A DNA stretch of 64,000 bases from CAVVIG01 sp050249955 (GCA_050249955.1 JBFWPN010000012.1:62001-126000), one strand, 5' to 3'; numbered from the stretch's first letter, positions 7,737 to 15,683 are shown. The notes: generated from the sequence alone by a model not told the origin. Translations and numbers: made by a program.

Positions 7737-9800
7737 TCAGGCCACGACCTCTTTCAGCCGTTCGGCTGGCAGCCGGATCACGCTGTGGCCGCGCGACTGC
7801 ACCTGCTCCACGAGATCCTCGGTGCCGCCAGGTCCACGATCGGCCGGCCCCTCATCCCACAGGGCGATGAGCGTCAGGCTCCTGGCATTCACCGCGCGCG
7901 CGTTGAACACCATCCAGAGATTGTGGCGCTGGTAGACGTTGTAGGGCTTCGCCTGCAGCCAGAGCGGCAGCTCCTCGCCGGTCGACAGCTGCCGGAACTT
8001 CACGGTGTCGACCAGCTTCTCGAAGCGGTCCACCCAGTGTGCGCCGCCGTGCTGCACGGACCTGGCGCTGAAGGCCTGCACCGGGAGCGGCAGGAACATC
8101 CGGGTGTCGATGTTCAGTTCGGCACAGACCTCGTGGAAGAGAATGTCGCCGCCGCACCGGCCGCTGCTGATCCCGAGGAGCGGCCCGTCGTCCTTCTGCA
8201 TCTCGACCAGCAGCGCCTCCTTGATGAGCCGCCTGGCTTCCTGTTCGGCCGCGGCACTGCGCGGGAAGCGGGGAACGGGACGGTCGAGCCGGTCGACGGT
8301 GTGGCCCGTGAAGAGGATGACCCGCGAGTAGCGCACCGCCAGCGTGCGTGTCTCGGAGGCAAGGCTTCCGGACAGCTCGTTGAGGGTGGCGAGCACCTCC
8401 TTCACGAACTCGGGCCTGATCTGCAGCGCCTCGAAGGCGGCCAGCTGCTCCCGCACCGCACTCGCCGTGTAGTGCGAGGCCTCGGCCAGCGCCTCCCGGA
8501 ACTTCTGGGCCACGACCAGCGGACGCCGGCCGGTCAGGAACCGCACGGTGGCGTCGGCCACCGCCGTCTCGGTCCGCTCGTCGGCCTCGATCACCGGCTG
8601 CTTCTCCTGCGCGTTGCGGCTCGCCTGCAGTGAAAGCGCCACCGCCCCCCAGAGCTGCTGGAATTGGAGCTCGCTCCGCTCCAGTTCGGTCTGAGCCTCG
8701 GCGTCGGTCTCGAACATCTGCTTCCAGTCTTCGGGCAGCAGCTTCGCCAGCTCGATCCGCAGGCGGAGCAACACCATCGCACTGAGGCCGGATTCGAAGT
8801 GGTTGAGGTCCTGCTGGAAGCCGGACGCGAAGGCCTGGAGCGCCTCCATCAGGCGGGCCGACCGCAGGGCCGACAGCCGGGCCGCAGGCACGTCCTTCCT
8901 GGCGAAGTCCTGCTCCCAGTGCGCGCGGAGGTTCGACCCGCGCAACGAGTAGGCCTCGGCACGGTCGGTGCGCGTGGTGCCATGCGCATCGATGACGCGC
9001 TGGATGGCGGCCGTGGACCTGGCCAGGTACTCGGCGCGCTGATACTGCTCCTCCATGTCCGAGAGCTTGTGGTAGATCTCGGCCAGTTTCTGGTTCGCCT
9101 CGATGTCGTCGGGCCGCAGGTCCTGCAGCCACTCGAAGGTCTGCTGCGCCCCGTGCCACGAGTGGATGGCGAACTGCGCACGCCCCACGGCACGCAGCCC
9201 CTCGGCGGCCCAGTCGAAGTCCCTCGCCTCGTGCGCCAGCAGGCGGAGGTCGCCGCGGTACCGGCTCGCACGCGCCTGGTGCACCGCCTCCATGAAGTCG
9301 CGCGGCACCACGTTCAGGGTAGTCGGATCCGGCGGGCGCAGGCTCGGCAATACCTGGTACACCGGGCTGTCCACCCGGTCGGAGATGCGCGTCGCGAGCA
9401 GCGCACGGGTCAGCTCGGGCACGGCCGCCGACGGGTTCTTCGCGTCGTAGATCAGGTAACGGTCGGTCGCGAGGTCGAACGGAAACTTGTCGATGTCTGC
9501 CCGCAGCAGGAAGGTATCGGACGAGCGGAGGCCGTGCCGGATACCCAGTTCGTAGAACACATTCGCGTTGTGGATGGACACATCGGCCACCACGAGCGGC
9601 GCGGTCACGAGCAACCGGAACATGTCTTCGCGGATGTTGCCCTGCTCGACGATTTCGGCCGTCGTGCCCCCCTCCATCTTGGCGCCCTGCAGGGCCGGCG
9701 CAATCAGCTCGCGCTCCACCCGGTCGAAGTCCATCTTGTCCGGCTTGCCGCCGATGACGACGTCCTTGATGCCGAAGGGGCGAACGATGAAGGCATGCAT
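7737..9800 (-). CDS. TIR/deoxyribosyltransferase-like + TPR 'TRAFs-binding' + SLOG-like multidomain protein
   Basis: This 687-residue cytosolic protein has three recognisable parts. Residues 1-130 form a small Rossmann-like domain (MHAFIVRPFG, then VADVSIHNANVFYELGIRHG) that resembles nucleoside deoxyribosyltransferase/TIR-like nucleotide-cleaving domains; the Glu of YELG is the position of their catalytic acid. Residues about 160-520 are a helical TPR-like array of the kind annotated as TRAFs-binding (DUF4071), with EANQKLAEIYHKLSDMEEQYQRA as one repeat. Residues about 545-640 carry LGISSGRCGGDILFHEVC followed by MFLPLP, a glycine-rich nucleotide-binding pattern like SLOG domains. Together this resembles the N-terminal half of eukaryotic ASK kinases and bacterial conflict or stress proteins. 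The substrate is unknown and no partner effector gene is adjacent. Confidence 0.75.
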   Translation of the reverse strand: MHAFIVRPFGIKDVVIGGKPDKMDFDRVERELIAPALQGAKMEGGTTAEIVEQGNIREDMFRLLVTAPLVVADVSIHNANVFYELGIRHGLRSSDTFLLRADIDKFPFDLATDRYLIYDAKNPSAAVPELTRALLATRISDRVDSPVYQVLPSLRPPDPTTLNVVPRDFMEAVHQARASRYRGDLRLLAHEARDFDWAAEGLRAVGRAQFAIHSWHGAQQTFEWLQDLRPDDIEANQKLAEIYHKLSDMEEQYQRAEYLARSTAAIQRVIDAHGTTRTDRAEAYSLRGSNLRAHWEQDFARKDVPAARLSALRSARLMEALQAFASGFQQDLNHFESGLSAMVLLRLRIELAKLLPEDWKQMFETDAEAQTELERSELQFQQLWGAVALSLQASRNAQEKQPVIEADERTETAVADATVRFLTGRRPLVVAQKFREALAEASHYTASAVREQLAAFEALQIRPEFVKEVLATLNELSGSLASETRTLAVRYSRVILFTGHTVDRLDRPVPRFPRSAAAEQEARRLIKEALLVEMQKDDGPLLGISSGRCGGDILFHEVCAELNIDTRMFLPLPVQAFSARSVQHGGAHWVDRFEKLVDTVKFRQLSTGEELPLWLQAKPYNVYQRHNLWMVFNARAVNARSLTLIALWDEGPADRGPGGTEDLVEQVQSRGHSVIRLPAERLKEVVA

Positions 9801-9818
9801 GCGAGGTCGGGTCCGTGC

Positions 9819-10517
9819 TCAGCGCGCGGGGCGCCGCGGTGCCGGCCTGGCCGGCGCCTTGGGCTTCGGCGCGGGCTTGGGCGGCTGGGGGCGGTACGAA
9901 ATCATCACGTGGCTGATGATCGCGATCGGCTGCCCCTCGGCGGAATAGGTGACGGTGCCGTCGGCCCGCTCGACGAGCAGCTTCTCGCCCAGGATGGACA
10001 CCTGGTTCTCGGCCTCGGGCACGATGATGGTGATTGACTCGGTGCCCGTAGGCGCCACTGCCTTCACGCCAGACGGACCGGCCCCGCCCGAGATGCGGTC
10101 CACCAGGTCCTTCGCCGTACGGAACTCGCTCTGCACCACCGCTCGACTGATCAGGGTGTTGTCGGCCGTCAGCGCGCCCACGACCGCGGTGTAGCGGGCG
10201 AACGCCGCACGCTTGTCCTTCATCTGCTCTTCCGAGTAGGTGTGCCGGTTGTGCAGGTTGAAGGTCAGCGTCACGTCGCCCCGGTGCGGGGGGAGCGGAA
10301 TCACGATGCCGGCGGCTGGATCGCGGCCGGTCAGCACGTCACAGAAGGCCTCCTTCGTGCTGACACCACTGCCGAGCGGCGCGGGGCACTGCACCTCTGG
10401 CGCCTCCACCGTCGGCGGCGTGGCTGCGGGTCGGCGCGCAGGGGCGCGGCGTGTCTGGGCAGCGAGCGGCTCGAACGTGAACAGCACGCCGATCAGCAGG
10501 GGGAGCACCAGGCGCAT
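9819..10517 (-). CDS. Secreted protein of unknown function
   Basis: I do not recognise this 232-residue protein. It has a signal peptide (MRLVLPLLIGVLFTFEPLAAQ), a basic Pro/Ala-rich linker (about 22-36), a middle domain with DVTLTFNLHNRHTYSEEQM and a beta-rich region ending QPIAIISHVMISY, then a C-terminal low-complexity Pro/Lys/Ala/Arg tail of about 30 residues. The charged tail suggests contact with an acidic polymer or membrane, but this is inference. It lies 18 bases upstream of the TRAFs/SLOG gene on the same strand and could be its operon partner. A leaderless start is likely. Confidence 0.75.
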   Translation of the reverse strand: MRLVLPLLIGVLFTFEPLAAQTRRAPARRPAATPPTVEAPEVQCPAPLGSGVSTKEAFCDVLTGRDPAAGIVIPLPPHRGDVTLTFNLHNRHTYSEEQMKDKRAAFARYTAVVGALTADNTLISRAVVQSEFRTAKDLVDRISGGAGPSGVKAVAPTGTESITIIVPEAENQVSILGEKLLVERADGTVTYSAEGQPIAIISHVMISYRPQPPKPAPKPKAPARPAPRRPAR

Positions 10518-10522
10518 AGCGG

Positions 10523-11635
10523 TCAGTATAGCCGCAGCGACAGCCACCACACGCCGAACGCCAGCGATGCCAGCGTGAGCGGCACGCCAACGCCGGCGTA
10601 GCCCAGCAGGCTGATGCGAACACCGCGGCGCCTGGCCCCCTCCACCACGATCAGGTTCGCAATCGAACCCAGGATGGTCAGGTTGCCCGCCAGCGTGCTC
10701 GACATGGCCAGCACCAGCCAGGCGGTGCCGGGATCGGGAAGGTGGGGCACGACGCGCGCCAGCAGCATCACCGCCGGCACGTTGCTGATGACATTGGACA
10801 GCAACGCCGAGGTGGCGCTGAGCCCCGCAATGGTCGTGGCGCCGATCGGCGCCAGCCACCCGAGCAGGCGTACGTCGAGGCCGGCACGCCCGCCGGCGCC
10901 GACGATCACGAAGAGGCCCACGAACAGCATCAGCAGGTCCCAGTCGATCGCCTGGTACACCTTCCGTGGACGCACGCGCCTCGTCACCAGCAGCACGGCC
11001 GCGCCCGCGGCCGCCACCAGCGCCGTATCACCTCCCGCGAGAAAGCCGGCCAGCACGCCGATGGCCACCACCGCGGTCTTCCACAGCAGCGCCCGGTGGA
11101 CGCGGACGGGGCGCAACGGCGCCGCCTCCACCGCCGACAACACGAGGTCCGGCCTGAAGATCATCCAGAGCAGGGCGACGTCGAACACGAGCGCCACGAT
11201 CGCCACGGGACCGATCGCTGCCGTGAAGCGGGAGAACGACACGCCCGACAGGCTGCCGATGAGGATGTTCTGCGGGTTGCCAGTGATGGTGGCGGCACTG
11301 CCGATGTTCGAGGCAGTGGCAAGCGCGAGGAGGTACGGCAGCGGGCGGAGCCGGCGCGCCTCGGTCACGTCGAGCACGAGCGGCGTGAAGACGAGGCAGA
11401 TGGTGTCATTCACGAACAGCGCGGAGAGGACGCCCGAGGCCGCCACCACCAGCACCAGCAGGGCCGCGGGATGCCGCACCCGTGCGGCGGCGAACCGGGC
11501 CGCCAGCGCAAGGCCCCCGGCGAGCCGCAGGGGGGCCACCAGCACCATCATGCTGAAGAGGAGGACCAGCGTCCGCACATCCACCGCCCGCGCCGCCTCC
11601 TCGAGTCCGATCGCGCCGGTAGCGACCATCAGCAC
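10523..11635 (-). CDS. ArsB/NhaD-type ion transporter (IT superfamily); true start probably further upstream
   Basis: This is a polytopic membrane transporter of the arsenite/sodium-proton/citrate (IT) superfamily. The diagnostic loops are NDTICLVFTPL, SAATITGNPQNILIG and, in the second half, SNVISNVPAVMLL with AGNLTILGS, the two inverted repeats of the family. The substrate cannot be decided. The first usual start is the GTG at 11635, giving 370 residues, but the same frame is open back to the folE stop codon at 11738-11740 and encodes a convincing extra N-terminal helix (AFIFTAAYLAIAAGGVPF, then LRIDRTG) that the family has. No ATG, GTG or TTG exists in that 99-base stretch, so either a rare start such as ATC at 11734 or readthrough from folE is needed to make a full-length protein. 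Confidence 0.8.
   Translation of the reverse strand: MLMVATGAIGLEEAARAVDVRTLVLLFSMMVLVAPLRLAGGLALAARFAAARVRHPAALLVLVVAASGVLSALFVNDTICLVFTPLVLDVTEARRLRPLPYLLALATASNIGSAATITGNPQNILIGSLSGVSFSRFTAAIGPVAIVALVFDVALLWMIFRPDLVLSAVEAAPLRPVRVHRALLWKTAVVAIGVLAGFLAGGDTALVAAAGAAVLLVTRRVRPRKVYQAIDWDLLMLFVGLFVIVGAGGRAGLDVRLLGWLAPIGATTIAGLSATSALLSNVISNVPAVMLLARVVPHLPDPGTAWLVLAMSSTLAGNLTILGSIANLIVVEGARRRGVRISLLGYAGVGVPLTLASLAFGVWWLSLRLY
10525..10530 (-). promoter_or_regulatory. -10-like TATACT, leaderless start of the secreted unknown
   Basis: On the minus strand TATACT ends 7 bases before the ATG at 10517; no ribosome binding site is seen. It overlaps the end of the upstream transporter gene. Confidence 0.5.
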
Positions 11636-11737
11636 CGCGCCGACGATGGCGACGCCGGTGCGGTCGATACGGAGGAACGGGACGCCGCCAGCCGCAATGG
11701 CCAGGTAGGCGGCGGTGAAGATGAACGCGGTGATGGC

Positions 11738-12337
11738 CTACTCGTCGTCGGCGGTGTGCGCCAGGGCCGCGCTCGCCCGGAGTGCCGCGCCGCTGCGCAG
11801 CTTGATGAGCTCGAGGAACTCCATGCGCGTGCGCGCGTCCGTCCGGAACGTACCCAGCATCGAGCTGGTGACCGCGAACGAGTTCTGCTTCTCCACCCCA
11901 CGCATGGACATGCAGAGGTGGGTGGCCTCGACGACAACCGCCACACCGAGCGGGGCGATCTTCTCCCGGATGGTTTCCGCGATCTGGCTCGTCAGCCGCT
12001 CCTGCACCTGCAGGCGGCGCGCGAACACGTCGACGATGCGCGGGATCTTGCTGAGGCCGATCACCTTGTTGCTCGGCAGGTACGCCACGTGGCACTTGCC
12101 GAAGAACGGCAGCAGGTGGTGTTCGCACAGACTGTAGAAGTCGATGTCCTTGACGATCACCATCTCGCTATAATCCACCGTGAACAGCGCGTTGTTGAGC
12201 ACCTGGTCGATGTCGGCCGCGTACCCACTGGTCAGGAACGTCATCGCCTTCTCGACGCGCTTCGGCGTGTCCACGAGCCCCTCGCGGTCGGGATCTTCCC
12301 CGAGCGCCGCGAGCAGGTTTCTCACCAAATCCTGCAT
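11738..12337 (-). CDS. folE: GTP cyclohydrolase I
   Basis: FolE converts GTP to 7,8-dihydroneopterin triphosphate, the first step of folate (and pterin or queuosine-type) synthesis. The 199-residue product shows the zinc site CEHHLLPFFGK and the second cysteine in HLCMSMRG, plus RLQVQERLTSQIA and the C-terminal RTRMEFLELI. The ATG at 12337 gives the standard length; an AGGAGG abuts it directly, too close to act as a normal ribosome binding site, while TACAAT ends 6 bases before it. The gene is head-to-head with the TPR gene at 12351, and its TAG stop is in frame with the transporter that follows. Confidence 0.93.
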   Translation of the reverse strand: MQDLVRNLLAALGEDPDREGLVDTPKRVEKAMTFLTSGYAADIDQVLNNALFTVDYSEMVIVKDIDFYSLCEHHLLPFFGKCHVAYLPSNKVIGLSKIPRIVDVFARRLQVQERLTSQIAETIREKIAPLGVAVVVEATHLCMSMRGVEKQNSFAVTSSMLGTFRTDARTRMEFLELIKLRSGAALRASAALAHTADDE

Positions 12338-12343
12338 CCTCCT

Positions 12344-12349
12344 ATTGTA
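12344..12349 (-). promoter_or_regulatory. -10-like TACAAT of folE
   Basis: On the minus strand TACAAT ends 6 bases before the folE ATG. It lies within 7 bases of the ATG of the divergent TPR gene, so the upstream promoter elements must be inside that gene. Confidence 0.45.
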
Positions 12350-12350
12350 C

Positions 12351-13034
12351 ATGTCGCTGCTGGGCCGGCCGGCTGCCGCGCAGACCGCCGACGAGCTGTA
12401 TGCCGACCGCGCGAATCTGGCCAGCGCATCGAAGGCCGCCGACCTGCTCGAGGCGGAGGTGCAGATGCACCCCACCTCGTTCGATCCGGCCTGGAAGCGT
12501 GCACGGATCGCGTACTACCTTGGGGGACACGCGGTAGCCGGCGAGCGTCGCATGCACCTGGAACGGGGCGTGGTCGCCGCACAAGCGGCGGCGAAGCTCG
12601 AACCCGGCCGGCCGGAGGGGCACTTCTGGGCGGCGGCGAACATGGGCGCGCTCGCCGAGAACTTCGGCCTGCGAGCCGGCCTGAAGTACCGCAAGCCGAT
12701 CCGCGAGGCGCTCGAGACGGTACTGCGGCTCGACCCTGCCTTCATGCAGGGCTCCGCGGACCGCGCACTCGGCCGCTACTACGCGCGGGTCCCCGCGCTG
12801 TTCGGAGGCAGCCGAACGAAGGCCGAGCAGCACCTGCGCGCTTCCCTGCGCTACAACGAGCACAGCACCATCTCCCGGTTCTTCCTCGCTGAGTTGCTGA
12901 TCGACCAGAAGCGTATGGCAGAGGCACGGGCGGAACTCCAGCATGTGCTCGACGCGCCGCTCAGCGCGGAATGGGGACCCGAGGACCGGGACTACAAGAC
13001 GAAGGCGGCGGCGCTCCTCCGCACGCTCGACTGA
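12351..13034 (+). CDS. TPR-type protein, probably exported
   Basis: This 227-residue helical protein is built of degenerate tetratricopeptide-like repeats, for example ANLASASKAADLLEAEVQ near the N-terminus and the later units around YRKPIREALETVLRLDPAF and AEARAELQHVLDAPL. The hydrophobic LLGRPAAAQ at the N-terminus looks like the end of a signal peptide; the frame remains open upstream (CILLLYMSLLG) where a TTG at 12345 could serve as start. Either start overlaps the divergent folE start. The function is unknown. Confidence 0.7.
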   Translation: MSLLGRPAAAQTADELYADRANLASASKAADLLEAEVQMHPTSFDPAWKRARIAYYLGGHAVAGERRMHLERGVVAAQAAAKLEPGRPEGHFWAAANMGALAENFGLRAGLKYRKPIREALETVLRLDPAFMQGSADRALGRYYARVPALFGGSRTKAEQHLRASLRYNEHSTISRFFLAELLIDQKRMAEARAELQHVLDAPLSAEWGPEDRDYKTKAAALLRTLD

Positions 13035-13336
13035 ACCCGGTTTCGGCGTCGTCGTGGAGAACGCTGTGAACAGGACCGGGTACACCGCCGCACTCACCCG
13101 GCCGAGACCCGCCGATAAGATCCACAGCAGCGCGGGAGTTTCCCGGAGCGTGGGAGGCGGACGGAACCACCAGGGCCGCACGGCGTCTTTAGAAGTGCAC
13201 ACATGAGCCCGGAGCGCACGGGTGAGACAACTCGAGCGGACACAGGAGCACACGGATCACCGAATGAGGCGGGAACCTGACCTGGTCGTCGTGGCACGAG
13301 ACGTGAATTGACGGGAGCAGGCTGGAGACACAGACG
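13035..13336. other. 302-base intergenic region with no recognised feature
   Basis: No coding frame with family character is seen here. A short hairpin CGGGA/TCCCG lies near 13133-13145. I compared it by eye with cyclic-di-GMP, cobalamin and TPP riboswitch cores and found no match. It may hold the promoter and a long leader of the receiver gene. Confidence 0.4.
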
Positions 13337-13729
13337 ATGCTGATGGATGGCGCCGGAATGAACACGGGGAACCTGGGCGCGGGACGGTCCACGCAGAAGG
13401 TTCTCATCGTGAACGGCAACAGCGACGTGCTCGAGCTGCTCGAGCCAGTGCTGGATGCAGGCAACTACGACGTCGTCTTCGTCGAGGCGATCGCACACGC
13501 CTATTCCCAGATCAAGCGCGTGCAGCCCGACCTGGTCATCCTCTGTGTCCGCATGGACGATGCCGACGGCCTCACCGTGCTGTCGATGCTCAAGCTCGAC
13601 GCCGAGACCCGGGACATCCCGGTCGTCACCTTCACCAGCGCACCCGACGAGGACACGGCGTCGTCCGAAGACGAGGACGAGGACGACACGCCGATGTTCC
13701 CGGGCCGCTCGGCGATGCTGATGAACTGA
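13337..13729 (+). CDS. Degenerate receiver (pseudo-response-regulator) protein
   Basis: This 130-residue protein has the receiver fold pattern without its chemistry. The first strand VLIVNGNSDVLELLEPVLDAGNY aligns with the usual VLIVDDN segment, but the acidic pair is Asn-Gly, and the phosphoacceptor strand reads LVILCVRMDDADGL, with Cys where Asp is expected. The later Thr/Ser is present (VVTFTS), but the conserved Lys region is replaced by an acidic run (TASSEDEDEDD). It is therefore unlikely to be phosphorylated and may act as a constitutive or ligand-controlled adaptor. GGAG lies 8 bases before the ATG. The PilZ gene follows 19 bases later. Confidence 0.75.
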   Translation: MLMDGAGMNTGNLGAGRSTQKVLIVNGNSDVLELLEPVLDAGNYDVVFVEAIAHAYSQIKRVQPDLVILCVRMDDADGLTVLSMLKLDAETRDIPVVTFTSAPDEDTASSEDEDEDDTPMFPGRSAMLMN

Positions 13730-13734
13730 CGTGG

Positions 13735-13740
13735 TATAGT
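13735..13740 (+). promoter_or_regulatory. -10-like TATAGT, leaderless start of the PilZ gene
   Basis: TATAGT ends 8 bases before the ATG at 13749 and no ribosome binding site is present. Confidence 0.5.
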
Positions 13741-13748
13741 CCCGCCGC

Positions 13749-14120
13749 ATGACGGCGTCGGTTCCCGGCTCACCCTACCAGCCCGAGCGCCGCACAGGCG
13801 ATCGCACCGAGATTCTGGGCGACCTCCGCGGCGAGGTGATGATCTACCAGCCCATGGCAGTGCGCGAGATCAGCCAGGGTGGCGCCCTCATCGAGTCGTC
13901 CTTCCCCCTGCAGATCGATTCCCTCCACGACGTGCGCCTCGAACTCGGCGACGACTCGGTCGTCGTGAAGGGCCGTGTGGTCCATAGCAGCATTGCCGAC
14001 ATGGACCGCGAGTTCGTCGCGTACCGGTCAGGCCTGGAGTTCATCCAGCCCAGCGCCGGCGTGCGCGAGGTCATCGCGAAGTTCATCCAGGCGGTGAAGA
14101 CCGGGCGCACAGCCCGATAG
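13749..14120 (+). CDS. PilZ-domain protein
   Basis: This is a stand-alone PilZ protein of 123 residues. PilZ domains bind cyclic di-GMP through an N-terminal arginine cluster and a downstream DxSxxG motif. Here the arginines are in PERRTGDRTE (about 14-23) and the second motif reads EISQGGALIE (about 40-49), with Glu in place of the usual Asp/Asn, so binding is plausible but not certain. The beta-rich remainder (VRLELGDDSVVVKGRVVH) fits the fold. It follows the degenerate receiver gene and likely reads the cyclic-di-GMP pool set by the GGDEF and HD-GYP proteins elsewhere in the window. Confidence 0.8.
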   Translation: MTASVPGSPYQPERRTGDRTEILGDLRGEVMIYQPMAVREISQGGALIESSFPLQIDSLHDVRLELGDDSVVVKGRVVHSSIADMDREFVAYRSGLEFIQPSAGVREVIAKFIQAVKTGRTAR

Positions 14121-14129
14121 CACCGACCG

Positions 14130-14531
14130 CTACTTGATTTTCAGGTGGCGAAGATAGTCGCCCGAGGCAATGCGCTCGGCACGCCCGAGCGGGGCATTGT
14201 AGAAGTAGACCCAGGCCTGGGCCGAACGGCCGTCCTCGAAGGTGACCGGAATCTCGACCCGGCGATAGAGGCTGGAGTCGGGCCCCTTCGAGCTGTACCC
14301 CTCGATCTCGTCCAGTGTGGCGAGTGCCTGCTCGGGGTCGAGCATCTGGTGCACCTCGCCCCAGACCCGGTCGTCCGAGGCGGGGATGGCGGCGGGGTAG
14401 ATCCCCAGGTCGAAGAGCGCCGCACTGATCGATCCGCGACCGATCGGCTTGAGCACGCGATCGAGGTCCGTGCGCCCGGGGCGCTTGAACCCGCTCATGA
14501 GCGTGCCATAGAAGAACACCAAGTCCGTCAT
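14130..14531 (-). CDS. Gamma-glutamylcyclotransferase-fold (AIG2-like) protein
   Basis: This 133-residue protein has the GGCT fold. The substrate loop FFYGTLMSG is at residues about 6-14, and LDEIEGY (about 77-83) carries the Glu that acts as catalytic acid/base in true cyclotransferases. Members cyclise gamma-glutamyl groups of amines or peptides to 5-oxoproline; the exact substrate cannot be told from the sequence. It converges with the PilZ gene across 9 bases. Confidence 0.85.
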   Translation of the reverse strand: MTDLVFFYGTLMSGFKRPGRTDLDRVLKPIGRGSISAALFDLGIYPAAIPASDDRVWGEVHQMLDPEQALATLDEIEGYSSKGPDSSLYRRVEIPVTFEDGRSAQAWVYFYNAPLGRAERIASGDYLRHLKIK

Positions 14532-14609
14532 TGTGCTGGCCAGCGGTTGAACGGCCCGCCGGAAATTACGGCCAGCTTACAGGATCCGTTTACCTAAGGG
14601 AAACTCCGG

Positions 14610-14632
14610 GGGCCGGAGGCACGCTCCGGCCC
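14610..14632 (-). terminator. Probable intrinsic terminator
   Basis: A perfect 9-bp GC stem (14610-14618 with 14624-14632) encloses a 5-base loop. It lies directly downstream of the minus-strand gene ending at 14645 and is followed on that strand by CCGGAGTTTCCC. Confidence 0.55.
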
Positions 14633-14644
14633 GGACGGCAGGTA

Positions 14645-15649
14645 TTACTGCTGAGGCGGAGCGTCGGCCTGACGACGGGCCGCGCCGAGGGCGCTGAGCG
14701 CATCGATGGCCGTGGCGGGCAGGTCGAAGGACAACGCGACGGTCTTTCCGGTACCGCCGAGCTGGAGCGTCTGCAGGACCGACGCGAGTTCCGGCCGCGC
14801 CGAGGCCTGCATCCTGGCCAGGGCGATGAAGCCGCGGAGGACGTCGCGCAGGCCGGTGGCCGACTCGTCGTCGCGCGATTCTGCGCGGAGGGTGCCACGA
14901 ATGCCGCTGTCGATGATGGCCGATGCGGAGAAAAGGGTGATGGCGGGCAACTGCTGGGCGACGCCGGGCGGCAGCGCGCGCTGGGTGAGCGCATCGAAGC
15001 GACCCGCGGCCCAGGCGTTGCCGGAGTCCATGTCGCGGATGAGCCCCATGATCTCGTCGTTGGTCGAGATGCTGGCCCCACCACCCTTCAGGTCGACCGC
15101 ACCGCGGATGAGGGCGCTCGAGCCGACCACGACCAGCCCGGGCTCGAGGAACGCGAGCGACAGGGACGGACGGCCTTCGCGGGCCTCGCTGACGATCAGC
15201 CGGGCGCCCTTGTAGTCCTCGACCTGGGCGCCGTGCTCGCGCATGAGCGCCTCGATCTTCACCTGGTCGAAGCGTCCGCGGGCCAGCACAATCGCGGAGC
15301 CGGGGATCCGGTCCTGTTCCGCCCCGGTGGGCACGATGGCGGCGAGCACGTGGTCGATGTCGGTTTCGATGTTGATGCCGGTCTGGCTCTGGAATTCGCC
15401 CTGACCGTCCTGCTTCATCGGGAGGGCCGAGCGGACCTTCTGGCGGAGTTCCGAGGTCATGATGTCGCGGACATCGGCGTAGGCGACGACCGCGGCGTTG
15501 GAGGGGATGAACTGCAGTTCGTCGGGCCCGCCAGGCTTGCCGAGTGCGGCGGTGGAGAATCCGACCGAGTAGGCAACCAGCCCGACCCCCAGGCCGATAC
15601 CCAGGGTCAGGAGCGAACCGACGACAAAATACCGGGTCCTCGTGGTCAT
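14645..15649 (-). CDS. Membrane-anchored conserved protein of unknown function
   Basis: This 334-residue protein has one N-terminal membrane anchor (about 7-28) and a large exported domain starting at ELQFIPSNAAVVAYADVRDIM. Repeated phrases on loss of enzymatic motifs and a beta-alpha pattern resemble the DUF3352-like proteins that acidobacterial genomes carry, but I cannot assign a domain firmly. There are no catalytic motifs that I recognise. GAGGA lies a few bases before the ATG. It lies upstream of no other gene in its direction and ends at a hairpin terminator; the ABC permease gene upstream is 34 bases away, so it may be the last gene of the ABC operon. Confidence 0.65.
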   Translation of the reverse strand: MTTRTRYFVVGSLLTLGIGLGVGLVAYSVGFSTAALGKPGGPDELQFIPSNAAVVAYADVRDIMTSELRQKVRSALPMKQDGQGEFQSQTGINIETDIDHVLAAIVPTGAEQDRIPGSAIVLARGRFDQVKIEALMREHGAQVEDYKGARLIVSEAREGRPSLSLAFLEPGLVVVGSSALIRGAVDLKGGGASISTNDEIMGLIRDMDSGNAWAAGRFDALTQRALPPGVAQQLPAITLFSASAIIDSGIRGTLRAESRDDESATGLRDVLRGFIALARMQASARPELASVLQTLQLGGTGKTVALSFDLPATAIDALSALGAARRQADAPPQQ

Positions 15650-15683
15650 GCAGTCCTCATCCCGTTATACGCGCAACCGGGGG

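Noticed and set aside
7737..10517. Complete anti-phage defence operon
   Set aside because: Only one protein has defence-like domains; the neighbours are a secreted unknown and DUF423, and no nuclease, protease or pore effector is adjacent.
10742..12892. 716-codon open frame on the plus strand across the transporter and folE
   Set aside because: It is antisense to two recognisable genes, has a Gln/Arg/His-rich composition typical of GC-rich shadow frames, and has no family character.
13035..13336. Riboswitch ahead of the receiver/PilZ genes
   Set aside because: No conserved core of the cyclic-di-GMP, TPP, cobalamin or SAM classes could be seen by eye; a covariance-model search would decide.
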